Shown: in pieces, positions 17,006 to 25,545 of the stretch | How the letters are laid out: every line of letters starts with the position of its first letter | Numbering within the stretch: position 1 is the first letter of the stretch | NCBI RefSeq assembly: GCF_039830095.1 | Contig: NZ_CP142435.1 | Span: 1,178,001-1,242,000 of the forward strand | Reading direction: 5' to 3' | From: Dolosigranulum savutiense | Lineage (GTDB): Bacteria > Bacillota > Bacilli > Lactobacillales > Carnobacteriaceae_A | DNA length: 64,000 nt | Notes under the pieces: model-generated | Databases searched by the model: none | Seen by the model: only the letters and a program-made list of their open reading frames with translations | Told to the model about the DNA's origin: nothing | Position numbers and translations under genes: made by a program

Positions 17006-18016
17006 TCAAGCTCCTGGGGTTATCTTATTTTTTATGCGTTTTTTTAAGTCAGGTAGCAACGTTGCAGGGTTTTTCTTTAATTCATTGAAGATAAACTCTA
17101 CTAGCTCTTGTGAATATAAATATCGATTCATATTTTGGATAAATAGACTGTATTTCTTTTTGTCTTTTATATCGTAAAATTTGTTGAATAATTGAAAATC
17201 ATATGTGTTGAACTTTCCTTGTGATATTTCACCTGATACTTCTCGATGAATCTCTATTGAGTGAGATTTGAGGCGTCTATTGACAAGACGTATAATATCA
17301 TTGGTTTTATGAGGGTAAATGTTATTGACATCTTTAATATCTTTGACAACATTTATTGTTGCTTCAGCATTTTTATCAACAAACGCATGAATATCAGCAT
17401 CTTTTTTATCTTTGGTTAAATAAAAATATGTTGCAACTGGTCGAGCAAAGGCTACAGAATTGGAGTCTATTAAGTCCTCAACTTCATTTTGTTCTTTTAA
17501 AAAACGCTCAATCATATCAGGCGTATATGTCATTCGTAATTCCTCTTCAGTTAGTTCTTTTGCTTTAATTGTTAAAGTTAAAAAGTTTTGTTCTACATAA
17601 TTATTAATCGATATATCATGGAATTCTTTTATTTTAGTTGAAAAGTTTTCGACGCATGATTGAAATAATGGTGCATAAATATATTCATAGTCTTCTGTAA
17701 TGAAATGAGTACTAATATTTCGTAGGTGTACAATCCGTTCAATGTTTTTGCGTAACGGATCGTGTTTGTTTGTGAAAATTTGTTGGATACATTTCTCTAA
17801 ACTAATCGTCCGTTCTGGGTTATCTCTGTAATAAATTTCTTGTTTTCTATTCAATAGCTCTGCCTTCAGCATCAACTCCCATGCATTACATATAAAGAAG
17901 CTAAAACCTTCTATACGGTATCGAATAGTGGGTTTATTATAAATTTCAAGCCCCATAATGAAAGCTTCAATACTTTTATTAATTAGTCTATTTTTTAACA
18001 TTATATCCATATCCAC
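17006..18016 (-). CDS. DUF3644 protein with HEPN-type RNase motif
   Basis: 336-residue protein matching the DUF3644 family. The N-terminal part (KSIEAFIMGLEIYNKPTIRY, GFSFFICNAWELMLKAELL) is the family signature, and RNISTH near residue 100 fits the Rx4-6H motif of HEPN nucleases. Family members occur in phage-defence contexts, so an RNA-cleaving abortive role is plausible but unproven. AAGGA lies seven bases before ATG 18016. It starts 25 bp after the stop of a Cys-rich membrane protein gene and probably shares its transcript. The IS30 element lies just downstream. AT-rich composition fits acquisition by transfer. Confidence 0.82.
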   Translation of the reverse strand: MDMDIMLKNRLINKSIEAFIMGLEIYNKPTIRYRIEGFSFFICNAWELMLKAELLNRKQEIYYRDNPERTISLEKCIQQIFTNKHDPLRKNIERIVHLRNISTHFITEDYEYIYAPLFQSCVENFSTKIKEFHDISINNYVEQNFLTLTIKAKELTEEELRMTYTPDMIERFLKEQNEVEDLIDSNSVAFARPVATYFYLTKDKKDADIHAFVDKNAEATINVVKDIKDVNNIYPHKTNDIIRLVNRRLKSHSIEIHREVSGEISQGKFNTYDFQLFNKFYDIKDKKKYSLFIQNMNRYLYSQELVEFIFNELKKNPATLLPDLKKRIKNKITPGA

Positions 18017-18041
18017 ACATCCTTACGTTTGGTTTTATAAC

Positions 18042-18623
18042 TTATTCATGCCATGTAAACTCTCTTAGATTTAAAGCTTTGGAACTTCCAATGACACGGT
18101 TGCCACTCTGTGTGGTGGTAAATATTCCACGTTGATGATCTTCTGGGGACCAGTCTTCGTGTCGGCCAATGACAAAGCCTGCAATACTTTGGGCATTATT
18201 TGCGACTTCTAAGCGTTCTTCTTCGGTTAGTTCAAGGAAGCCGTCATCTGTTTGTAAGAGGAGATCGTTTCCTCTGTATTCTAATTTTTGGACGAATAAG
18301 GCCCAAGCAAAATCATAATTAGGTTCGCCATCTTCTGTGGGATTACCATCACTATCTAATGTTCCAAGAGCGTATCCTCTGTTCTCTTCCATATACTCAG
18401 CTATTTCATTATTAATCACTTCATAGGATTCTTCATCAGCTGTTTCCACGGTTTCTTCGACCACTTGTTCAGTAGCTACCTCTTCAGTTGGGGGCGCTTC
18501 TTTGGTGTTGTCAGAATTACTAGTAAACGGTGAAATACCTACTAATATAACGATAATCGTAAAGATGGTACCTAAGCAGCCTGAACAACCGAGACAACCC
18601 AAACATCCTTTTTTATTTTCCAT
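18042..18623 (-). CDS. Cys-rich N-terminus, single-pass membrane protein, unknown
   Basis: 193-residue protein. The N-terminus GCLGCLGCSGCLG carries four regularly spaced cysteines directly before one transmembrane helix (about 18-32), then an acidic Glu/Thr/Val linker (40-70) and a predicted extracellular domain of about 120 residues ending in LNLREFTWHE. No lipobox in the classical position is evident because the cysteines precede the helix. AGAAGGA precedes the ATG, and TATAAT (minus strand, about 18710-18715) could be its -10. It lies upstream of the DUF3644/HEPN gene. I do not recognise the soluble domain. Confidence 0.75.
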   Translation of the reverse strand: MENKKGCLGCLGCSGCLGTIFTIIVILVGISPFTSNSDNTKEAPPTEEVATEQVVEETVETADEESYEVINNEIAEYMEENRGYALGTLDSDGNPTEDGEPNYDFAWALFVQKLEYRGNDLLLQTDDGFLELTEEERLEVANNAQSIAGFVIGRHEDWSPEDHQRGIFTTTQSGNRVIGSSKALNLREFTWHE

Positions 18624-18793
18624 GATAGTTCCTTCTTTCTATAAGATTGTAATTTTATTTTGAGTTGAATAATTTTATCAATAATCTGCCAATAGCTTTC
18701 TATATCTCTATTATACGCATTTTAGGGTAAAATAACAAAATATTCACAATGATGACTTAAATAGAGAATGATTCAAATTATCCTGAATTTTAT

Positions 18794-18821
18794 TTGACTT
18801 TTTTCTGAGTTGTGCTATAAT
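18794..18821 (+). promoter_or_regulatory. Promoter of the short hairpin RNA
   Basis: TTGACT at 18794-18799 and TATAAT at 18816-18821 are 16 bases apart. No reading frame of useful size follows; a hairpin terminator starts within ten bases. Confidence 0.75.
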
Positions 18822-18827
18822 ATAATT

Positions 18828-18882
18828 AGAAAGTCAAGGCACTTCCCCGCCAACCCGCCGAAGTGTCTTGGCTTTCTTTTTG
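18828..18882 (+). ncRNA. Candidate small RNA of about 50 nt with a C-rich loop
   Basis: A consensus-like promoter is followed directly by a long stem (GAAAGTCAAGGCACTTC region at 18829-18845 with GAAGTGTCTTGGCTTTC at 18860-18876, one or two mismatches) closing a loop CCCGCCAACCCGCC, then TTTTTG. The transcript would be little more than the hairpin. C-rich loops of this kind pair with Shine-Dalgarno sequences in Firmicutes regulatory RNAs. It fills the gap between the Cys-rich protein gene and the YugP-like gene, both on the minus strand, so it is not simply a gene terminator. Confidence 0.6.
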
Positions 18883-18960
18883 TCTATATTTCTTATTGTC
18901 TGATAATTTAAAAAACACATTGCCCAATGCAATGTGTTTTTAGTCCGTTTTAAAAGATAG

Positions 18961-19656
18961 TTAGCGGCGGTTTTTGTTAAGGACAAATAAGCGGAGAATG
19001 TTTAAGAAGGAAGCTGTTGCGGTAGCAACATATGTCAGAGCTGCTGCAATGAGTATTTTTTTGGCTTGTTGGAGTTCTTGTCGATTCAATATTTGTTGTT
19101 CATCTAAGATAGCTAAGGCGCGCTTGGAGGCGTTGAATTCAACCGGTAAAGTAACTAGCTGAAAGATTAAGGTTAGTGAGAATAATAAGAGTCCAAAGGC
19201 AATTAAATATTGTCCGCTGTTTTGACCGAATAAGACACCGAGAATTAGGATGGGCATGGCTGCCATTTGTCCGAAGTTCGTGATTGGAACTAGATTGGAA
19301 CGTACTTTAAGTGGGGTGTAATCAGTCTCGTCTTGCAAGGCATGACCAACTTCATGAGCGGCTACTCCAATGGCTGCAACGGAGCTGGAATGGCGTGTAC
19401 TTTCGGATAGACGCAAGGTTTTTTCTTCAGGGTGATAATGATCGGTTAATTCGCCACGAATTCCTTCGAGGCGCACATCAGTGAGGCCATTAACGTCGAG
19501 CAGTTGACGGCAAATAACAGCAGCGGTTTGTTGATTAGTAGCTTCAACTTGGCTGTATTTATTATAGGTCAGATGGATGTATAGATTAGCTAGCGTCGAA
19601 ATACCGACACCAATTAAGACTAAGTAGAAATATGGATCATAGAATATGGTAAACAT
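18961..19656 (-). CDS. YugP-type zinc metallopeptidase
   Basis: 231-residue membrane protein of the neutral zinc metallopeptidase family (B. subtilis YugP). Motif HEVGH (101-105) supplies two zinc ligands and the catalytic Glu; an N-terminal helix and two or three C-terminal hydrophobic segments anchor it. AAAGGAG eight bases before ATG 19656 decides the start. Physiological substrate unknown. Transcribed alone, divergent from galT. Confidence 0.92.
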   Translation of the reverse strand: MFTIFYDPYFYLVLIGVGISTLANLYIHLTYNKYSQVEATNQQTAAVICRQLLDVNGLTDVRLEGIRGELTDHYHPEEKTLRLSESTRHSSSVAAIGVAAHEVGHALQDETDYTPLKVRSNLVPITNFGQMAAMPILILGVLFGQNSGQYLIAFGLLLFSLTLIFQLVTLPVEFNASKRALAILDEQQILNRQELQQAKKILIAAALTYVATATASFLNILRLFVLNKNRR

Positions 19657-19906
19657 TGCACATGCTCCTTTATAGGCCTTCAATTTAACGCGATTATCCT
19701 CATTATAGCACTAGTGGTGGGGGATAAGAAGATAAATTATTAAAGGAAATATGATAACTTTGTGAATAAATATGTTTTTTAATGAGAGAAATTTGAGTGA
19801 AGGACTCTCGTTGTACTTAATTTTGGGAACTATAATGTAATGGATGGGTTATTGCGTGAATCTATGATAAAATGAAAGAGAAGTGAGTATAGAAAAGGGG
19901 AGTAAT

Positions 19907-21397
19907 ATGGCGACTATTTCACAATTAATAACGGATTTTGTGGCGAAGAGTATTGAGATAGGGACGTTGAATGCATTAGATCGGATCTATACAGAGAATA
20001 AGTTGTTGCATATATTTGAATTAAATGAATTACAGCCAGTCGAGCCGAGTGATCCTTTACCGGTGAGTCGGTTAGATATTTTAGATCAGTTGATTCAGTA
20101 TGCGGTAGAAGCAGAGCTTATTGCTGATCGTGAAGCAGATCGGGATACGTTTGGAGCTCGGCTGATGGATACGACGACTCCGCTATCTTCAGAGGTGAAC
20201 CGGACATTTTGGGAAAAACATGCAGAGAGTCCGCAAGCAGCGACCGATTATTTTTATCAGTTGAGTCAGCAGACTAATTATATTAAGACGCGGGAGATTG
20301 CCAAAAATATTGCATTTACACATGCATCGGAGTTTGGTGAGATTGAGATTACGATTAACTTGTCGAAGCCAGAAAAAACGACGGAAGAAATCAGACTAGC
20401 ACAGCAAGCTAGTTCAGATTATCCGGTGAATAAGCTGTGCATTGAAAATGAAGGGTATTACGGGCATATTGCACATCCGGGTCGCAGTAATCATCGGGTG
20501 ATTCGTTTTGGTCTAGGAGAAGATGGCAGTGATAAGTGGGGCTTTCAGTATTCACCCTATGTGTATTATGATGAGCATTCGATCTTTTTCTCATTGGAAC
20601 ACCGGCCAATGAATATTAATGGGACAACGATTCGTAATTTGATCGAAGTGTTGGAGTATTTACCTCATTATTTTGTCGGGTCGAATGCAGGCTTGCCAAT
20701 TGTTGGGGGGTCAATTTTGTCACATGATCATTATCAAGGGGGAAATTATACTTTCCCACTGGATAAGCAGGCAATGACGTATGAATTTGAATTGAAAGAC
20801 CGTCCAGTGAAGGCGGGAATTGTGGATTGGCCAATGTCAGTTATTCGCTTGCAGTCAGCGGATAAGGAAGCGATGGTAGATGCAGCAAGTTATATTATTG
20901 AGCAGTGGCGAGCGTATAGTAATGAAGCATTAGGTATTTTGGCTCAGACGGAAGGGACGCCTCATAATGCGGTGACGCCGATTTTGCGACGTGATGGTGA
21001 GTGCTTTATCTTGGACTTGGTGTTGCGCAATAACCGTACAACGGCGGACTATCCGGAAGGGCTGTTCCATCCACATCCAGATGTACAGCACATTAAGAAA
21101 GAAAATATCGGTTTAATCGAAGTGCTCGGCTTAGCAATTTTGCCACCGCGCTTGAAGTCTGAATTACAAGCTGTACAGGATGCGCTATTGGGTCAAGCGG
21201 TGGACGTGGCAGAGATTCATCAACCGTGGCTTGAGCGGATGAAAGAGAAGTATACAGATGTTACAGCAGATAATGTAACAGAGATTGTTCAGTCTGAGGT
21301 AGGGAATATTTTTGTTCGTGTCTTGAAAGATGCGGGAGTCTTTAAGTTAGATCAGGCAGGGCAAGCGGGATTCCGTGAATTTGTCGATTCATTATAA
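19907..21397 (+). CDS. galT: UDP-glucose-hexose-1-phosphate uridylyltransferase, class II
   Basis: 496-residue GalT of the Firmicutes type, transferring UMP between UDP-glucose and galactose-1-phosphate in the Leloir pathway. The active-site stretch GGSILSHDHYQGG (267-279) is present. AGGGGAG precedes ATG 19907; an upstream in-frame start at 19883 lacks a site. No galK, galE, galM or galR is nearby. Instead tsaB starts 12 bp downstream, making galT the first gene of a run with tRNA-modification genes. It may therefore work with Leloir genes elsewhere, or supply UDP-sugars. Confidence 0.94.
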   Translation: MATISQLITDFVAKSIEIGTLNALDRIYTENKLLHIFELNELQPVEPSDPLPVSRLDILDQLIQYAVEAELIADREADRDTFGARLMDTTTPLSSEVNRTFWEKHAESPQAATDYFYQLSQQTNYIKTREIAKNIAFTHASEFGEIEITINLSKPEKTTEEIRLAQQASSDYPVNKLCIENEGYYGHIAHPGRSNHRVIRFGLGEDGSDKWGFQYSPYVYYDEHSIFFSLEHRPMNINGTTIRNLIEVLEYLPHYFVGSNAGLPIVGGSILSHDHYQGGNYTFPLDKQAMTYEFELKDRPVKAGIVDWPMSVIRLQSADKEAMVDAASYIIEQWRAYSNEALGILAQTEGTPHNAVTPILRRDGECFILDLVLRNNRTTADYPEGLFHPHPDVQHIKKENIGLIEVLGLAILPPRLKSELQAVQDALLGQAVDVAEIHQPWLERMKEKYTDVTADNVTEIVQSEVGNIFVRVLKDAGVFKLDQAGQAGFREFVDSL

Positions 21398-21409
21398 AGA
21401 GGAGATTTT

Positions 21410-22150
21410 ATGAAGATTTTAGCATTCGATACGTCGACGAAAGCAATGAGTGTGGCCTTGGTTGAAGAAGAGATGCTCATAGCGGAGAAGACGATTAATA
21501 TAAAACGCGATCATAGTGTCGGACTAATGCCTGCGATTGAGGCCTTACTGGATGACGTCCACTGGCAGCCCAGTGAGTTAGATCGAATTGTGGTAGCAAA
21601 AGGACCGGGCAGTTATACGGGGATTCGAATTGCGGTGACGGTAGCTAAGACGTTAGCGTGGACATTAAATTGTGAATTGGTGGGGATTTCAAGCTTAGAG
21701 GCATTAGCTGCTGCGTCAGTGTATCCACCTAACACATTAGTGGTTCCGTTGTTTGATGCACGTCGTCGTAATGTGTATGCGGGATTATACCGCCAAGAAG
21801 CGGCAGGTAAGTCAACAGCAGTCATGCCAGATAGTCACCGAAGTATTGAAGAGTTGTTGGCGGATTTAACACCATTAGATGAGTCAATAAGATTTGTAGG
21901 TGAGGATGTTCCTGTGTTTTGGGAAGCGATTCAAGCGGCACTGGGTGAGCGCGCGCAGTATGATGCACAACACCGCCAAGTAGTGAGCGCGCACTATTTG
22001 GCACGGTTAGGAGCTGAGCGTCCAGCAGAAGAGGTTCCGTTATTCGTGCCAGAATACTTGAAGTTAGCTGAAGCTGAGGAAAATTGGTTACAAGATCATG
22101 GAGATATGCGAGATGATCAATATGTTAAAAAAATTAAACACATGGATTAA
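21410..22150 (+). CDS. tsaB: TsaB, tRNA t6A biosynthesis
   Basis: 246-residue ASKHA-fold protein (YeaZ) that dimerises with TsaD and supports threonylcarbamoyl transfer to adenosine 37 of ANN-decoding tRNAs. The N-terminus ILAFDTSTKAMSVAL and the GPGSYTGIRI motif (about 65-74) are diagnostic. AGAGGAG precedes the ATG. Its 3' end overlaps rimI, and tsaD follows, the usual Firmicutes order. Confidence 0.95.
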   Translation: MKILAFDTSTKAMSVALVEEEMLIAEKTINIKRDHSVGLMPAIEALLDDVHWQPSELDRIVVAKGPGSYTGIRIAVTVAKTLAWTLNCELVGISSLEALAAASVYPPNTLVVPLFDARRRNVYAGLYRQEAAGKSTAVMPDSHRSIEELLADLTPLDESIRFVGEDVPVFWEAIQAALGERAQYDAQHRQVVSAHYLARLGAERPAEEVPLFVPEYLKLAEAEENWLQDHGDMRDDQYVKKIKHMD

Positions 22151-22685
22151 TTCGTTTAAACAGAGGCCGCATGTGAAGAGACCACTATCAGAAACCATTC
22201 AATTAACATCGAGTCGATATATTATTAATGATCGGACAGTTTTAGCGGTTCGAATGGGTCAGTTGTCTGATATTACGGCATTAATCAAGATTCAAGAGCA
22301 ATGCTATCAAGGGCGAGCACCCTGGCATCGCCAAGCCTTAGTGAATGAGATGGTAGATAATCCGGATTCGCTCTTTATCGTGGTCTATGATGAGGGGTAC
22401 CCAGTTGCGTTCATTAGTGCCTGGTTTCGTCAAGGGGAGTGTCATATTACTAATATTGCCACTATTCCTAGTTATAGTCGTCAAGGAATTGCGACATGTC
22501 TGATTAATCAGATCACTGATATAGCCCGATCACTAGCGATAACAGTGATGACGCTAGAAGTGCGGCTGTCGAATACGTCGGCGCAACGACTGTATCAAAC
22601 GCTAGGCTTCGAGGCGGATACGATTCGAGTGGATTATTACTCGGATACTAAGGAGGATGCGGTTCATATGGTGCGGGAGCTATAA
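22113..22685 (+). CDS. rimI: Ribosomal-protein S18 alanine N-acetyltransferase-like, RimI
   Basis: 190-residue GNAT protein. The acetyl-CoA loop SYSRQGIATCLINQI and the following LEVRLSNTSAQRLYQTLGF block match RimI. An N-terminal extension of about 40 residues precedes the core. Several starts are possible inside the tsaB overlap; 22113 is preferred because GGAG sits nine bases upstream, with 22122 as an alternative. The position between tsaB and tsaD is typical. Confidence 0.87.
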   Translation: MINMLKKLNTWINSFKQRPHVKRPLSETIQLTSSRYIINDRTVLAVRMGQLSDITALIKIQEQCYQGRAPWHRQALVNEMVDNPDSLFIVVYDEGYPVAFISAWFRQGECHITNIATIPSYSRQGIATCLINQITDIARSLAITVMTLEVRLSNTSAQRLYQTLGFEADTIRVDYYSDTKEDAVHMVREL

Positions 22686-22761
22686 GTGAGTTTAGGTGAG
22701 ATATGATGGTTTATGAGTCAGTTAATATGGTAGATTGCAAGTGAAAAGGAGAAGAAGATAG

Positions 22762-23769
22762 ATGTTAATATTAGCAATAGAGACAAGTTGTGATGAGACG
22801 AGTGCGGCAGTTGTAGAAGATGGATGCCGTATTCGATCGAACATTATTGCCTCTCAGATCGATAGTCACAAACGATTCGGTGGAGTGGTGCCGGAAATTG
22901 CGAGTCGCCATCATGTGGAATTTATCACTGTTATCGTCGAGGAAGCCTTAGCAGAAGCAGAGGTAAGTTATGATGAGCTAGATGCGGTGGCAGTGACTTA
23001 TGGACCTGGTTTGGTAGGGGCCTTGTTAATCGGCGTGCATGCAGCTAAGGCAATTGCTTTGGCACATAATTTGCCTTTGATTCCAGTTAATCATATGGCG
23101 GGTCATATTTATTCAAATCGCTTCCAGTCTACCTTCAAGTTCCCTTTATTAGCTTTAACGGTTAGTGGTGGTCATACGGAATTAGTTTATATGGATGCAG
23201 ATCATACGTATGAAGTGATCGGTGAGACGCGGGATGATGCGGCGGGTGAGGCATACGATAAGATTGGCCGTGTGCTCGGTGTGCCATATCCGGGAGGCAA
23301 GCATATTGATGAGATGGCAAGTCAGGGAGAAGATACGTGCAACTTCCCGCGAGCGATGTTGCACGATGATACATATGACTTCAGCTTTAGTGGGTTGAAG
23401 TCAGCCTTTATAAACACGGTGCATAATGCGGATCAGCGAGGCGAGGCGTTGAATAAGAATGACTTGGCAGCTAGTTTTCAAGCAGCAGTAGTTGATGTCT
23501 TAGTGGAGAAGACGATTCGTGCGGCGAAAGAAAAAGGGGTTAAACAGTTATTGTTATCTGGAGGTGTCGCAGCGAATAAAGGACTCCGTGATACGTTGCA
23601 AGCAGCTGTGACAAGTGGGCTGCCGGATGTAGAATTGTTAATTCCGCCACTATCATTATGTGGGGATAATGCGGCCATGATCGGGGCGGCTGCTTATGCC
23701 CAGTATACAGTGGATAACCAGGCTGTTGCTGATATGAGTTTGAATGCTAAGCCAGGATTGATGTTATAA
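22762..23769 (+). CDS. tsaD: tRNA N6-adenosine threonylcarbamoyltransferase TsaD
   Basis: 335-residue catalytic subunit of t6A synthesis. Metal-binding His111 and His115 (NHMAGHIYS), the ATP-site [11 protein letters not shown] and [12 protein letters not shown] motifs, and the C-terminal CGDNAAMIG are intact. AAAAGGAG precedes the ATG. It ends the galT-tsaB-rimI-tsaD run and is followed by a terminator. Confidence 0.97.
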   Translation: MLILAIETSCDETSAAVVEDGCRIRSNIIASQIDSHKRFGGVVPEIASRHHVEFITVIVEEALAEAEVSYDELDAVAVTYGPGLVGALLIGVHAAKAIALAHNLPLIPVNHMAGHIYSNRFQSTFKFPLLALTVSGGHTELVYMDADHTYEVIGETRDDAAGEAYDKIGRVLGVPYPGGKHIDEMASQGEDTCNFPRAMLHDDTYDFSFSGLKSAFINTVHNADQRGEALNKNDLAASFQAAVVDVLVEKTIRAAKEKGVKQLLLSGGVAANKGLRDTLQAAVTSGLPDVELLIPPLSLCGDNAAMIGAAAYAQYTVDNQAVADMSLNAKPGLML

Positions 23770-23781
23770 TTGGATAAAAAT

Positions 23782-23823
23782 AAGGCGCGTTACAGAGATT
23801 TGCTGTAAGGCGCCTTGTTTTTT
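23782..23823 (+). terminator. Bidirectional terminator after tsaD
   Basis: AAGGCGC plus TTACAG (from 23782) pair with CTGTAA and GCGCCTT (to 23816), then GTTTTTTT. The reverse strand shows ATTTTTA after the same stem, so it can also end the convergent YdcF-type gene. Confidence 0.85.
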
Positions 23824-24853
23824 AAAGCCATATGTGTTGGTAAGCAATGAATGCTCCGAAGAGAACGATTAATCCAGCTAATATGCTTAAGTATAATTTT
23901 TTTCGTAAGACAATATAGCCGATAAATTCACGGACGAAGGCATTCACTGAGACGTAAAACTTCGTATGTGCACCATAGCCAATGCAGCTGATATCGAGTT
24001 CTTTGGCGATAATTAGTGCGCGAAGTAAGTGATAATAATTAGTAACGATGGCAATTTCAGGTGTTTCAGTCATTAAATCGGCCGAAAATTTTAAGTTTTC
24101 AAATGTGTTCGAGGAATGTTCTTCCAGTATAATATCCTCAGCTGGCACCCCTTGTTGGAGAGCATACTGTTTCATCGCATGGGCTTCGGGATGCGGTTCG
24201 TCTGGTCCGCGTCCCCCTGACATGATGAGTTGACTATCAGGATTGCGCCGGTAAATCGTCAGAGCGCGATCAATTCGCCCAGCCAAGATAGGAGAAACCC
24301 GTCCATCGATCAATCCTGCTCCGAGCACAATAATATATTTCAGATCCTCGTGAACCAGATTGACAAAATTAACACAGCTAGCAACAACATAGATACTACT
24401 GAGAAGGAGTAAATAATCGGCACAAATTGTCATAAAGAGATGAATATATTGCCCCATAGTTGGTGTAGCTGCTTGTGTGACAATACGGACAAAAAAGATA
24501 TTGCTAATAATTAAATAGATACCGAGGAGGAGTGACAACAAATTGCTCGGGTGCCACCCGCTACGCTTAATGAGTAAAATGCCTTCAATAATGAAGACAG
24601 CAATTAGTAGAATCGGTCCAAGTGCCAATAGCCCGGCTAACAAGAGAGCTACAACGGCTGATAGACCAAAGATGGTGCCGTTAGGGGTAAAGACCGCTAC
24701 ATCGAGGATAATCGATAGATAAAACAGCACACTGGCTACAAATCCCATCAATAAGGTAGCAAAAATTAAGCTGCGGCGATCAGTTTTTATAAGAGCCGTC
24801 AATAATCCTAACGAGATAAGTATCATGATAATATGTGTGAATATAAGAGGCAC
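23822..24853 (-). CDS. YdcF/DUF218 family membrane protein
   Basis: 343-residue protein with about six transmembrane segments in the N-terminal half and a DUF218 (ElyC/SanA/YdcF) domain in the C-terminal half. The domain shows IIVLGAGLIDGRVSP, LIMSGGRGPDEPHPEA, and the EEHSSNTFENLKFS motif. Homologues act in envelope or vancomycin-related processes; function here is unknown. One C-terminal helix follows the domain. No clear ribosome site marks a start other than the ATG at 24853. Confidence 0.87.
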   Translation of the reverse strand: MPLIFTHIIMILISLGLLTALIKTDRRSLIFATLLMGFVASVLFYLSIILDVAVFTPNGTIFGLSAVVALLLAGLLALGPILLIAVFIIEGILLIKRSGWHPSNLLSLLLGIYLIISNIFFVRIVTQAATPTMGQYIHLFMTICADYLLLLSSIYVVASCVNFVNLVHEDLKYIIVLGAGLIDGRVSPILAGRIDRALTIYRRNPDSQLIMSGGRGPDEPHPEAHAMKQYALQQGVPAEDIILEEHSSNTFENLKFSADLMTETPEIAIVTNYYHLLRALIIAKELDISCIGYGAHTKFYVSVNAFVREFIGYIVLRKKLYLSILAGLIVLFGAFIAYQHIWL

Positions 24854-24887
24854 CTACTTTCAGGAAGGTTATCATGCGAGTTAGCCA

Positions 24888-25469
24888 TTAATGCCCTTCG
24901 ATAAAGTGGACTTGATTGCCTTCTAACGATGCAATACGGCAAATCGAATACACATCAATGTCTTGCTCTTCTAGCGCTTGACGGCCTGGTTGGAATGATT
25001 TTTCGACGCAAATCCCCACTCCAGCAACGCGCGCTCCTGCTTGGCGGACGAGATCAATTAAGCCAAGAGAAGCATTTCCATTGGCTAAGAAGTCATCAAT
25101 AATAAGGACACAATCGTCTTCACTTAAGTATTCTTTGGAAATAATCACACGACTGGTGATATCTTTTGTAAAACTGTGGATATCGGTCGAATAACGGGTC
25201 TCATTTTTCAATGTAGAGGGAGTTGTTTTTTTAGCAAAAAGCATGGGAACATTGAAGCTAGCAGCGGTCATAATCGCTGGAGCAATCCCAGAAGCTTCGA
25301 TTGTCAGCACCTTTGTAATGCCTTTGTCTTGGAAATACTGGACGAATTCTTGTTGAATTTCGTGCATCACTTCCGGGTCAATTTGGTGGTTTAAAAAATT
25401 ATCAATTTTTAGAATTTTTTCATCGATGACTTTTCCATCGTTAATAATACGGTCTCTTAATAGGCTCAT
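24888..25469 (-). CDS. xpt: Xanthine phosphoribosyltransferase
   Basis: 193-residue cytosolic PRTase converting xanthine to XMP in purine salvage. The PRPP loop is VLIIDDFLANGNASLGL, and the KKTTPSTL motif supports xanthine specificity. AAGGAGG precedes ATG 25469; a longer frame has no site. In many Firmicutes xpt-pbuX follow a purine riboswitch; the short leader here shows none, and no pbuX is adjacent. Confidence 0.93.
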   Translation of the reverse strand: MSLLRDRIINDGKVIDEKILKIDNFLNHQIDPEVMHEIQQEFVQYFQDKGITKVLTIEASGIAPAIMTAASFNVPMLFAKKTTPSTLKNETRYSTDIHSFTKDITSRVIISKEYLSEDDCVLIIDDFLANGNASLGLIDLVRQAGARVAGVGICVEKSFQPGRQALEEQDIDVYSICRIASLEGNQVHFIEGH

Positions 25470-25545
25470 ATATATCCTCCTTGTAATTTGTAATTCCATT
25501 ATACGAAATTTCATCATTTTTTCAATTAAAATCTAAGGGAGCAGT

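Noticed and set aside
16902-17177. 91-codon plus-strand frame between the IS30 element and the HEPN gene
   Set aside because: It runs antisense into the end of the DUF3644 gene and has no ribosome binding site.
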